NCBI RefSeq assembly: GCF_032362555.1
Contig: NC_083527.1
Coordinates: 4,712,001 to 4,776,000, forward strand
Length of the DNA: 64,000 nt
Source: Amyelois transitella
Lineage: Eukaryota > Arthropoda > Insecta > Lepidoptera > Pyralidae
Direction of reading: 5' to 3'
Position 1 is the stretch's first letter. Each line of letters starts with the position of its first letter. Below, piece by piece: positions 13,026 to 25,500 of this stretch. The position numbers and the translations under genes are program-made. Below the pieces are notes generated by a model. The model saw only the letters and a program-made list of their open reading frames with translations. It was not told the DNA's origin and ran no database searches.

Positions 13026-16000
13026 ATGAAGCTCCCCCACCTCGAGACTCCGGTCGCGCCTGCCTCCAACTACAAGCAGACAGCGCTGGTGACTCACCAT
13101 GAGGACTACACCGTGGGTCAGACTACTGGTGGCCTCAGCGTGCTGTTCACTATCCTGTGTATAGTGGACCTATTTGGAGTGTTCCCTGTTATCGCACTGC
13201 CGAAGAGCGTCATTTCTTGTGGTAAAATATGTATTCGTGTACTTACTACGGCGCCGTGTGATTCCCGGCACCAATAGAATAGGACTACTCCATCTCTTTC
13301 CCATAGATGTCGTAAAAGGCGAGTAAGGGATAAGCTTATAAATTTGTATTCTTCTATAAGGCGATATGTTATCATCCTGTCACTATTTGAATCTCAATTC
13401 TATCATTACCTAAGCCAAACGGCTGAACGCGGCTTTACAGTCTTTTGAAGACTTTTGGCTCTGTCTACCACGCAATGGTAATAGACTTGATTATATGTAT
13501 GTATCTGTACGGTAGGCTCAGAAAATAACTGTGCCAGGTGTATGGGGGAAGGTTGTATCTTCCAACCACACCCACAAAACAGACAACATCGTGGCCAATG
13601 GGATCAAAAGTAGTCTCACATACACCTTCTGAAAAAACTGAGTGATGATGACGCTTTTCTGATTAACATGGTTTGTATGATCCTCTAGAAGATGCAAGAG
13701 TTAAAATAAACCATTCCTTGCAGGTATTTACGGAGTGCCCCTTGTGATCTCAGTGTTTGGACTTCAGCTGTACACAGCGGTATTACTCGGGAGATGCTGG
13801 CTGCTGGCCCAGGAGATCACGCCTGATATCACTGAGAAGAGTCGGTAAGTCTTCACCAACAAAGAAGTCATCTAGGCACTCGAACGAGGTACCTACTTAC
13901 GTTAAATTTTATTGTAAGTTTGGTAGGATAAGGAGAAGTGCAAAATCAACCACTTAATAAAATAATTACCCCTCCAAGCCTTGCAAATTTGGTATCTATT
14001 GTATACTTATATTTTATGTAAGTTTATGCATTTTATATGCATTTTAAAATATTATATTAATGTATTTGTTTATGTATGTATTTCTACAAATAGTTGTGTT
14101 TGTGGAGAAAACGCCTGTCACCCTTTCCATCATGTCTCCTATCTCGGGTCTGCTGAAAGAGATTTTTTTTTAAATAAGCAGAACCTATTTTATTCTGTTT
14201 CTTAGGTTTATCATTCTCGATGTTTTCTGTGTACATAAATTAGTTAATAATTAAATTAATAACGTCCAAATTGTTACATCCCTTCCTCGCGACAAAAATA
14301 ATGTCTAATTCCTGGCGTACCTTTGGGAATCTACTTAATTATGTGACTTTCTTTGTTCTTCTCGTACAAAATTAAATGTTGAAAAGATGACATTTTGTAA
14401 ATCTTTGGTTGACAGGCTTCCGTATGCAGCAGTAGCAGAGTTAGCATACGGAGTGCCGGCACGGAGTCTAGTGATTTTCCTCATCGATGCTGCTGTCTTT
14501 GGCGCTGGTGTACCTAATTTTATTCTTGGTAAGGCTACGTCATACTGAGACACTCGAATCGTACTAAACAAGGTCTTTAGACATTGATTAACAGAAAAAC
14601 AGAGACATAACAAAAAACAGAACTCAGTATCGCACAACTCTTCTTTTGAATTACGTTTCGAAAGATTCTGCCGATGAACACGATCAAAGAGTCGGTTGAG
14701 ATGGTAGTGCCTTCTATGTATTATCCAACACCTAGTTAACAGGGTAATTAAATCAGATTTAAAAATGATAACACACTGTTTCTTCTGAAGAATATATAAT
14801 ATTGATGATAAGTTCTCTTACACCAATTCCAGCGGCCCAAAGCATGCAGCTATTTTGGTGGAAGATATCCGGCGGGGAAGTTGGTATCTCATACTGCGTG
14901 TGGATGCTCATAATCGGTCTTCTCCTGTGTCCAGTCATGTGGTTGGGATCGCCGAAGGATATGAAGTAAGTTGTTTGTTTACGTGATTTTAGTAAATTGT
15001 AAATCCTAACCATCCTATTATTAATCAAAACGAATCCAAAGTCTCTCGAAATTGTGAATTTCACAACCGCCAATGCTAAATTGCTAAGTTGTGTTACGAT
15101 TGGTAGTTCTAAAGTGCCGCGTGCCCTCACGGCTTACATAAAAGACAAAAGACCTCTAGATCAAAGAAGTGATACTTCCTTGAAGTTCGATAACAATGTT
15201 GATCGCAAAAACAACGCCAAATACAAACATGACGTAATTTCCAGGCCCCTAGCAGTAACATCAGTAGTAATAGTGAGCACGGTCGCAATTTGCACGTGGA
15301 CCTGCATACTGCAGGACGATGTGTCTCCGCCCAGCTCTGGTGGCCTGCTGGAGTACCAGCCCAGTGTGGAGGACTTCCTCGTGGCGTATGGGATCATTGC
15401 TTTCCAAGTAAGTTCATTGTACCCACATAGCTTCATTCGCGTTGGAAATCTTGTGTTGCCATTAGCAGTATTTCGAGCACAGCACAAAAGGAAAGATCTT
15501 TCGCTTGGTCTGGAGTACCGTGGCTCTAAATATTGCATTTAAAGTTGATTTTTTGCTAGAATTCTAAGGAACTTAGAAATCGCTATTATGTACAAAAGGC
15601 AGCCTTATTGCGTTATGCAATATCTTCCAAGCAATCACAATATCACGAAATACCTTGAAAATAGAATTTAGTTCGTCGAAATTATAAACATAAATGAAAA
15701 CATAGACCAAACAAAATATAAATCAGATAATTGCGTAACTAAAGTAGGTGTTCCACAAGGAACTATATTGGGGCCTCCCAAAAAAAACAACATTTTTCCA
15801 GTTCGACATCCACCCCCTTCTTCTGACAATACAAGTGGACATGAAGGACAGTCGCAAGATCAACGTCGCGGTGCTGGGCGGGTTCTGCGTCACCATCACC
15901 ATGTTCACGATCACCACCGCGCTCGCCGCGCTCAGGTACGGCGGGGACGTCCACAACAACATTCTGCAAGGTGAGCACCATGATAATATACCGTGTGGTT

Positions 16001-17631
16001 CCCGGCACCAATTAATAGGACCACTCCATCTCGCACCCATGGATGTCTTGAAATGCGACTAAGGGATAGGGATATAAACTTGGGATTCTTCTTGTAGGCG
16101 ATGGGCTAGCAACCTGTCACTATTTGAATCTCAATTCAATCATTAAGCCAGAAAGATTAGAACAGCTTAACATGTCCTATCAGTCTTTTCAAGAATGTTG
16201 GCTCTGTCTACTCCGCAAGGGATGGAGACGTGATTAGATGTATGTTGTACTTACATAACACCACCGCTTCATCCGAGGTGGGAGAAAGGTAGGTAGATTA
16301 CTTCATCCTTCCACTTGCTATTAACCATGTATACATAGATGACATCACAGGTCTGCCCCAGTAGGGTAATCAGAACCTACATTCTCGAACTTACCACGAT
16401 CCCTGTTCATACATACATATCGTCACGGCTCTTCTCTAGAGGGGTCGGTAGAGACTTTATCCTGTAGGGGTCGTGGCAAGTGGAAAGATGTGATCTCAAC
16501 CTACCCTCCTTTTCTAGAGAACACCAAGAGATATCCCGAAATTATCACTGGAACGATTAAATAACTAGTTTCTTCTTTCTTTTTCAATAGATTAACCTAG
16601 ATGATGTCCTTGTTGACAGGTATACCACCGTCGTATACACTTTACATGGTGGCTCTGCTGGTGACCATCCAACTCTGCTTGTCCAGTGCCGTTGGAAACT
16701 CCGCTCTCTTTCAGCATATTGAAGAGCTCCTCAAAATTCCTAAAGGTTTGTTCAATTTACTTTAATGCATGATTTAAATAAATATATATATAATCGTAAA
16801 TGATTCAAAATGTGGAAAACAATGGAGGATAGATTAATTACGAATACCTATGAATCATTTTAACCGGTTAAGAAATGCTCTATTGCGAAATTGGATCCGG
16901 ATGAAAAAATACTGTAATTGGGATGTGGAAGGCACAGATAGGTTTTAGGTCAGCAGAAATAAATTGTAGGTAAAAATTAAAATTAAACTACGAATCATTT
17001 TACAGATTTCTGCATAAGAAGATGCTTACTGCGCTCCGGCATTGTCGCAGTCGCCGTGTTCCTGGGAGAATCAGTGCCGCGATTCGATCTCGTCATGGGC
17101 CTCATCGGGTCCACTTTAACAGGACCACTTATGTTCATCCTGCCCCCACTATTCTTCTTAAAACTTTGCTACATGAAGACCAATCTAATAAACAAGGAAT
17201 GCACTTCAATAAATTACAATAGGTTCACATCAAACGTTCAAAATGGCGGTTCGAACGGCGTTCAAAATGGGCGCGCGATAACACAAAATGGCCGGCAAAA
17301 TGGTTCGCAAAATGGCCGGCAAAATGGTACACAAAATGGCGGACACAATTTAGGTGGAAATGGCGCGTCAACGCAACTTTTAACCCCATTCCATAGTAAC
17401 TATCAAACGTTTACTAATTACAATAGGATCGGGGAACTAGACGGTTATACAATTAAATGGTATGATATAGTTTTAGCTGTAACTGTGATGTTGATGGGTA
17501 TAGCTGCGACTATTTTGGCTACATATTCTAGTTGGGCGGATGCGATCAGCTACGCCACTTTTACTCCGCCATGTTTGGTGAACGCTACGGCGGCGGCTAG
17601 GAACTTTTTACAATATCAACCTAGTTTTTAA
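13026..17631 (+). CDS. AAAP-family amino acid transporter (SLC32/36/38-like)
   Basis: Eight coding exons: 13026-13221, 13724-13844, 14416-14528, 14833-14965, 15245-15407, 15802-15970, 16620-16745, 17006-17631. All junctions are GT-AG in matching phase, and the total of 1647 nt gives 548 aa. About ten to eleven hydrophobic segments are visible (roughly residues 38-60, 67-94, 126-150, 165-187, 192-212, 231-252, 262-286, 304-330, 350-398 and 490-515), in the usual order of an amino acid/auxin permease. Characteristic stretches are YGVPLVISVFGLQLYTAVLL, the AYGIIAFQFDIHPLL helix and the VPRFDLVMGLIGS loop near the end. The last cytosolic or lumenal loop (about 412-460) carries a QNG-repeat insert. 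Known family role: proton- or sodium-coupled movement of amino acids across plasma or organelle membranes. The substrate cannot be read from sequence. Insect mahogany-type transporters are a plausible closest group, but I could not test that. Confidence 0.88.
13254..13505 (-). repeat. R1 repeat, reverse copy, transporter intron 1
   Basis: Begins with 'gtgtgattcccggcacc' and ends in 'gattatatgtatgtat'. It lies about 30 bp after the donor of exon 1. Confidence 0.8.
15640..15780 (+). mobile_element. LINE reverse-transcriptase relic in transporter intron 5
   Basis: In the frame through 15738-15779 the translation reads VTKVGVPQGTILGPP, which is the conserved G-V-P-Q-G-x-x-L-G-P motif of LINE reverse transcriptases (Jockey/CR1/R1-type clades). 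The upstream part of the frame is also RT-like (YLENRI near 15652-15670) but interrupted by a stop. It is a short dead fragment ending just before exon 6. Confidence 0.7.
15991..16246 (-). repeat. R1 repeat, reverse copy, transporter intron 6
   Basis: Starts 'ccgtgtggttcccggcacc' about 20 bp after the exon 6 donor and ends in 'gtgattagatgtatg'. Confidence 0.8.
16393..16500 (+). repeat. Second short repeat family (R2), copy 1
   Basis: Recognised by 'catacatacatatcgtcacg', 'ggtcggtagagactttatcc' and 'gtggcaagtggaaagatgtg'. Related copies occur at 21028-21165, 23855-23940, 37040-37143 and 61015-61170. This copy looks rearranged internally. Confidence 0.5.
17222..17358 (+). repeat. QNG codon repeat inside the transporter's last exon
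   Basis: A run of caaaatggc/caaaatggt-type units codes for repeated Gln-Asn-Gly triplets (QNGRQNGSQNGRQNGTQNGG) between the last two groups of membrane helices. It stays in frame and contributes about 45 hydrophilic residues, with no hydrophobic positions. Confidence 0.85.
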
Positions 17632-17841
17632 CATATTTTGTGTATTATTATAATAGTACCAATGTAGGTACAGAACGGACACTTATCTAATTTTGATGTT
17701 CTATAAGAGAACATTTGTGTTGTTCTATGTTGCGTAGAGGCAACGGGGAGAATTATCAAAGTGTGATTTTAGCTATTCAGTAAATTAGTTTCTACCTGTT
17801 CTTCTAAGTGTTACTGGCAAGGCTTAAACTACTAAAAATTG

Positions 17842-17847
17842 AATAAA
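17842..17847 (+). terminator. Candidate poly(A) signal of the transporter gene
   Basis: AATAAA about 210 bp after the stop codon, in 'ttgaataaataaatg'. A second candidate sits near 18353 (aaataaaacg). Confidence 0.45.
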
Positions 17848-17859
17848 TAAATGAAGAAT

Positions 17860-18940
17860 GTCTAGACACTTTTCAATTAATACTGACTGACAGCAAATTA
17901 AATTTTTCCCCAAATGAAATAATGTATGATGGGAGAAATATATCATATTTTAAATACTTAATTGGAAATTGTAAATAGATCTGAATTAGAATAAATAATT
18001 TGAATATGTTATAAGAATACTCGTACCTACATATTGACACAGAATAGTTTTTATGATAACTATAACTTACTAATATTACACTTGCTGTCTCTTATTAGTC
18101 TAGAAAATTACTTTGTGTGTGAGAGAGATAGCTAAAGAGTCCAGACGATTTAGCTTGATATATAATTGTATACCATTAAAGGTACCTATACAAATTGACT
18201 ACTTACTAAATATACCTGCCTCTTCCTATTCTAAGCGACTAACAAGAAAAAGAGAAAGATATAGCTGGAGTGGAAAATAAAGAATGGAATCTTCCATATA
18301 TTTTATGTGTGTGTTAGTATGCCAATTATTGTGATATAAGTATTATAATTAAATAAAACGAATTTAATAACAATTAAATGTCTTTTATTAAACAATCAGT
18401 CAAAGAAAGGCGTTTGTATTATGACTACCTATCACATTAAATATTTAAAATATTCAACTAGTGACTGTACTTTTCGGAAAAAATAACATTTAAAAAAAAG
18501 CAACAATATATTTGTGACTAATTTGTGAATAACAGTTTACAGGCACTTTTTCATTTAACCATACATTTTAAAAGCAAACAATATAAGTAAATAACCTTAA
18601 CAAGTACGGTACAATTCTATAATATTGAATGAAATATCAACCTCATATTATTATGCGTAAATTTCTGTAGGTATGTACCCAAACATTAAATCACAGATTT
18701 AAATATTCAACTTTTTAAAGGTGACTGTCAACATAACGTCTTTGAAATAGTTAATAATTAACTTGAAAATCGTTTAACGAAGTCTTTCCGTGGGCTGATC
18801 TACATACTAACTGGAATACTACACTTTCTAATTACACCAATAAGTTGAGAGGTGCAGTGCAGGGGGACTGAAAAGATCATTCTTAGAAATTGTTTTATGC
18901 TTATTTTTTCTATTCGTGCCGGACACCACACGGATTCATT
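17860..18940. other. Convergent intergenic spacer between transporter and ACSF3
   Basis: AT-rich spacer with no open frame worth keeping. It contains the probable 3' ends of both convergent genes. Confidence 0.5.
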
Positions 18941-19068
18941 TCAATCTATTTGAATCTCAATTCTATCATTAAGCCAAACAGCTGAACGTGGCCTTTCAGA
19001 CTTTTGAAGACTGTTGGCTATGTCTACCCCGCAAGGGATATGAACGTGATTATATGTTATGTATGTTT
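18941..19068 (-). repeat. R1 repeat, truncated reverse copy
   Basis: Retains the half from 'ctatttgaatctcaattc' through 'tctaccccgcaagggatat' and the ATG-rich tail. The 'gtgccgg' end is present nearby at 18916 but the middle is missing. Confidence 0.7.
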
Positions 19069-19539
19069 TCTTATTTTTTTTAATTGGAAGATTGTACTCT
19101 CGTAACCCAGAAAATAACACTCATAAACATCGATAAACAAGTAAGTACCTACCTACCATTTTCATATAATCTTTTGTGCTAAAACAATTCAACATAATTT
19201 TATCCGTTCTTTATCATTAAAAACCTAATTAAAATTTAAAATCATCAAGTAAAAAAAACAACGCAACCACTATTTATAGTAAAAAAAAATATGTAAAAAT
19301 AAAATTTAAGTAACGCCAACAAACAAGTATAACTAATCTACCAGAACGCCAACAAACAACTTATGTGACCAATATTTGTGACCAATGTGTACCCCAACTA
19401 TCTCAAATAAAAATATAAAATAGCAAATTCGAATCCATAATCAACTTCAAATAAAATTTGTGACCAACTTCCAAGCGAACAATCATGATTTCAAATATAT
19501 CATCCAACATTTGTGACCAACATTAACAAATCAACAACC

Positions 19540-22500
19540 TTACTTCTTACCCTTCATACTCAGTTCTTTCGCGTACAATTTCCTTATCTCCTTCTTATCT
19601 AGCTTGCCCATAGCATTCCTGGGCATCTCTTTAACTATGACCATTGTTTTCGGCAGTTGGTAAGGTGCAAGACGCTTCCCTGCCTCGTCTTTGAGTTCTT
19701 TCAGTGTAAGTTTGGCTTTATCTTTGAGAACTACAACTGCGGTGACAATTTCTCCGTAACTTTCATCTTCAACGCCCAACACGGCGACGTCTGCTACGCT
19801 CGGATGTTCTAGAAGGGCTGATTCTACCTGTAATCAAATATAGCAACTTTCATGCCTACCTTAATTTAGCTGTTAGCAACGCGAGCGTCCGTGGTCGAAT
19901 CGGTAAGGTGCCCGGTTAAAATGCGTGATGCGCATAAAGGCACAGGTTCAAATCCCACCTCGGCCATGTACCGATGACTATTTAAAAAAGTTATGTACAT
20001 TAGTTTGAATACTAACCGATGCTCTTACGGTGAGGGAAAATATCGTGAGGAAACCTGCACATTCAGGCAACTGGATGCGTAAACATCGATACAATACGGA
20101 TATATAGTACGGTTTACCTGCAAAGGTTTGCGGAGGTCAGATGTTCGTAGCTTCGTGTAAAAACCTTGACTCACCAAATCCAGGATCCATGGTCAAAGGC
20201 ATGCCCCGGGCTCCTCTCTACAGTGATGAGGATGCAACCGGGACTAAAGCCGGGAGGAAAACATTAAGCCATTCAGCTGAACGTGAACTTCTCGTCTTTT
20301 CAAGATTGCTGGCCCTGTCTACCCTGCAGAGGACACAGACATGATAATATGAATAAAATGAATGTGTAATTATATATGTATGTATATACCTGTAATGCGC
20401 TGACTTTATAACCACCAGTCTTGATAATATCTATAGACGTCCGTCCCAGAATCCGGAACTTGCCATCGGCGAACAGGACGGTGTCACCCGTACGGAACCA
20501 GCCGTCCGGGGTGAAGTCAGTCGACGATACAGCCAGCGGACGGTTCAGATACCTGGACATGTAGAGATGCAGTATTTTTGGGTTTAGTTCCCATGCAAAA
20601 GTTGCGGAGGTCAGACGAACGTCCGGAGTGAAGTCAGTCAAAGATACGGCCAGCGGATGGATCACACGCATTGTATGACGGCTTCTGTGGCGCAGCGGTA
20701 GTGCGCTTGTCTGTGACATCGGAGGTCTCGGGTTAGAATCCCGGCCAGGGCATGATGAGAAACGAACTTTCTCTCATTGTCCTGGGTCTTGGATGTTTAT
20801 CTATATAAGAATTTATTATAAATATAGTATCGTTGAGTTAGTATCTTGTAACACAGGTTTCGAACTTACTTCGAGGCTAACTCAATCTGTGTAATTTGTC
20901 CCGTATATATTTATTTATTTGTATGCTTACAGGTTACTGGAACTAACGCCAGAAGGACAATGAAAGTTAACACAAAGACACACAGACATTTTACAGAGTG
21001 CTTTGATTAATTCGGGCACATCCTGGCAAAAGATCAGGTCAAGAGTACCCGAAACCGACGAACTTGCACGAAGAGACTTATGAATGTGGATAAAGTGAAA
21101 GTATGCAGAAGAAACAAGAAAGATGTAATCTCCGTCTCCCCTTCGGAAAAAAATTTACCCAGATGATAAATTACCTACTAAACACGCTCGGTCCCTTCAA
21201 CAGCAGTTCGCCCTGATAGGAGCCATCTTGGCTCTTTACGTGCTCGGTGACCTTCGGCGGAGGCCACTCGTACTTGGCGGGCTCGCTACCGTGCTCCTTG
21301 GCTGTTAAACCTAGACGCTCTAGTGATATCTGTGGAAATTATTTCTTAATTTTCAATATTTTTTAATATGCTACTATCACAGACGGTTAGAGCAGACTCA
21401 ATTACAGGGACTTGTCTCACTCTTTTGTAGTCACAGAAATGTAGTCACAGACAGACCCAAAACTTGTTAACTAATACTGTAGGATGATTGAAAAATAACA
21501 AATCATAAAGACTTTGTATACAAAAAAAAAAGAACTTCTACGTACCTATTACTTACAAGTTTTTTTACAGAGGGTATTTAACACTTAGCCTGCCATAGTA
21601 GATTTGCTAATACAAAGATTATATACCTGTCAGTCACCGGTGACTGACATGGCAGGCTATGTGTTAAAATACTCGTATCAGAAAGAATGTATTGATACAA
21701 AAAGCAAAAATGTATTTAAACAAAAAGCTAAATCACCTGTGTGTCAGCCATGTCAGTTTCCACGGTGACCACCGGCTTCAACATCTGATCCGATTCGTGT
21801 ACGGCGATCGCGGCGGCCACGCCCGGCAGCGGGGCGCCCACCGCGCCCACCGTGCGGCCGGCGGCGGCGCGGTAAGGGTTGCTGAGCGCCATACCGCACT
21901 CCGACATGCCGTAGCGTTCCAGCAATCGCATGCCGGATATCTATAGAGCCATTTTATTTATTTATTTATGTACACAAAATTATATACAGGAGATGATGAT
22001 GATGATACAGAGAGGATGAATATATATTGCACAAAAATATACAAATAGTGCACATAGTTTCAGAATTTATTTATTTATACACACTTAAATATATATATAT
22101 AGAGTAGACTATGTGTACTATTTGGATATATTTTTTCACTTTTGATTATTTTTTCGTGTTTTTACTTACTAACTACGAGTAAAATGTAAAGCGATACACC
22201 AGACACCCTGTATATAAATAAGGATACCTATCTTCACACGTTATAATTACCTTCTCCCACTTGTGGAACAGCGAGGCGGGCAGCGGCGCGGAGCCGGCGC
22301 ACATGAGCCGCATCCGGCTGAGCGTCGCGCGAACATACTCCGCTTGTTTCTGCGCCGCGAACATCTTGTCGTGGTCGGCGGCTAGGCGCGCGTACATAGC
22401 CGGCACGCCGTGGAACACCGTCACCTTTTGTTAAGTATACATACGTACATACATATGGTCACGACTATATCCCTTGCGGGGTAGAGTCTTGAAAAGACTG

Positions 22501-25500
22501 ATAGGCCACGTTCAGCTGTTTGGCTTAATGATAGAATTGAGTTTTAAATAGTGACAGGTTGATAGACTGTCGCGTAAAAAAAGTATCCCAAGTTTGTAAG
22601 TCTATCCCTTTGTCGCCTTTTACGACATCCATGGGAAAGAGATAGAATGGTCCTATTCTTTTTTATATTGGTGCCGGGAACCACACAGCACTTATGTTAA
22701 GTATACGATAATAACAGCTAATGTGTAGGTAACGACTAAAATAGATATAAAAATCGAAGATCACTAGAGATTCCCGCGAAAACGCGAAATAACGAGATTT
22801 CACATTGTACGCCGGTAAAGTCTTATATTAAAAAAAATATCAAGTCTTCAAAGAATACAGAATAATACCTTGGCTTCTTCGCGCTCGCCCATGCCAAGGA
22901 GACACGACCACACCTTGTGAGACACGAACGAGGGCAGCATTCGGATCCTACGGTAAAAAGAATTATTATTAATCTTAAATAAGTGTTACAACGCGATTTT
23001 CAATGGATGCCAGCGTATTCCCTTCGAGCAATATTTATTAGCCTTTCCTTTGATTGACTTTTACAAACTTGACAACTTTGACGGCCTCTGTGGCGCAGCG
23101 GTATATCGTTGAGTTAGTATCTCGTAACACAAGTCTGGAACTTACTTCGAGGCTAAATCAATCTGTGTAATTTGTCCAAAAAAAAAAAAAAAATACATGG
23201 GAAGAGTAGCAGCTAGCATGCAGTAACCCAGCTTGTTACGGTTTGTTAGCTTGTTCGCTTACATACCTTATTATTTTACATTTCAATAAATTAAATTTGA
23301 GTTATTTTTATTAGTAGCTGTGCCCGCGACTCCGTCCGCGTGGAATAGTTATTTTGGGCATCATTGAAGCCCTCAAAGATGAATAATTTCCCACGTGTTT
23401 TTTTTCACATTTTCCATTATTTCCTCGCACCTAATAGTTGCAGCGTGATATTATATAAAAGTCTAAAGCCTTCCTCGATAAATGGTCTGTTCAACACAAA
23501 AATATTTTTTTAATTCGAACCAGTAGTTCCTGAGATTAACGCGTTCAAACAAACAAACAAACTCTTCGGCTTTATAACATTAGTATAGATTCCTTTTGTG
23601 CAGCACCTAAGTTATACATTAATTAATCTATCCCGCTGCCAATACATTTTAGTGGTACACTTTACGGAAAAAACTGCAAGAACTTTGGGTTTGATCTCGA
23701 GCATTGAAATTTAAATATATGTCTAGATGTGATATCTAATGTGTGATATAAAATGGTAATTAAATCATAGAGAATAATGAAAAATTGTATCTATTGCACT
23801 ATTACCGCCATCTATGATTTAAGATGTGCAACTTTAAAGGTCAACTAAACGAACATACATACATACATAAAACCACGCCTTTTTCCCGGAGAGGCAGGCA
23901 GAGACTACATCTTTCCACTTGCCACGATCTCTTCATACTTAGTATTTGTTTGTTTGTTACCGCTTCTTCTGCACTGACGCCTTGGAAGCGGCAGTAAACT
24001 TAGTTTTTAAGTAATTTATTTGACGTCAACCAAGTTGTTAAACCATACGACAATTATTAAGCGATATAATAGTATCCTATAATAATGAATAAAAAATTTT
24101 GAATTTTTTTGAATTTTGAATTTGATTCAAAAACAAAAAAAATATATAAGAAATATTTCGCTAGTATATTATTATGTTGATTTCCAATTTTTTCTCCTAA
24201 AACGCATCAAGGCACAACCGTTGGGTCTAGAGAATTTAAATTTGTCATGCAGATTCCTTTTGTGGTCTAGGGGTGCACGAATAGAGGATTTCTACGAGAA
24301 CAGATGAGGAAACACATTGTGAGTGAGGAAACTTGCACACTCAGACAACAAGCTGAGAAACCATGATCCAATACAAAATTAGGTTCCGCTGCAAGAATTA
24401 CAGCGGACAGATAGGAGTCGCTTCGTTTAAAAAACCTGGGTCACCCGATCCAGGGTCACTACACGCACCCACCTCCTATGCAAAGAGGTGGGGATGTTCC
24501 CAGGGCTGACAGGAGGAAGTCTCACCTGGCACCAGCAGCTAGAGAGGCGTTGAGAGAGTTGAGTTGTCCGTGTATGTGATGCAAGGGCAGCGTGTGCAGA
24601 ACTACATCGCTACAGCTGTACTGCCAGGCGTGGTGCAGAGCCGACACCTGGCTGTGCAGCATGCTGTGCGTCCATACCACGCCCTTGGGCTTGCTCGTTG
24701 TGCCTGTGAACGTCAATAAAATAACGACCTTATTATAAGTGTCTACTTCTTCTTTTTGCTTGCGTGGTTGCGCAGACGAGGTACACGGAGAGGTGTTCGG
24801 CGGGTCGTATTCTTTCCCGAGGATTATTCTCTTAGTGATGTGTAGAGATCGGATATTCGGATGCATATTTACCTAAAGTTGGCGTGTTGGGTTAGTATGG
24901 AACGTACTTCTGTACCTCAAAAATTCCGGGACTCGGCATTGATACACTCAATGTTCTAATTCTGTATTCAAATGCAAATTTACCTAAATGTGAGGTGTTG
25001 GCTTAGTATGAAACGCATTTTTGTAGCACAAAAATTCCGGGATTTCGTGATACATAAGTTTAATATGATCATCCATCATTTATAAAGGTGTTTATCATAC
25101 CTAATATACGATAAGTTCCAAAATATTAGTTTAGGTAAATATGCATCCGATTATTCGATCTCTAGTGATGTGCTTCAATTCTGCTGGTTACAGACGATGC
25201 GAGTACACTGGACCATGTTAGACTTAGTAGCTTTTTTGATCAGGTCAGTCCAGCGAGTTCGTGAACGGCCGCTTGTTCTCTAGCCTTCCACCTGGCCCTG
25301 AATTACCAGTCTCTCCATCGAGTTCTCATTTCGGGAAATGTGACCAAAGAACTTTAGTATTCGTTATTAATTATAAGTGTATTAAACTTTAAATACAAAA
25401 GGTTTCCTGCTGTTTCGCTCATAATGGCCATTTCGGTTGATATGGTGCGCTTTGATAGGCTCAAATATTTTCACGCCATACAAAAATAAGACTTCTGCAC

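Noticed and set aside
19883-19968. Second possible tRNA gene
   Set aside because: Over-long anticodon region and a family of partial copies elsewhere identify a second SINE family.
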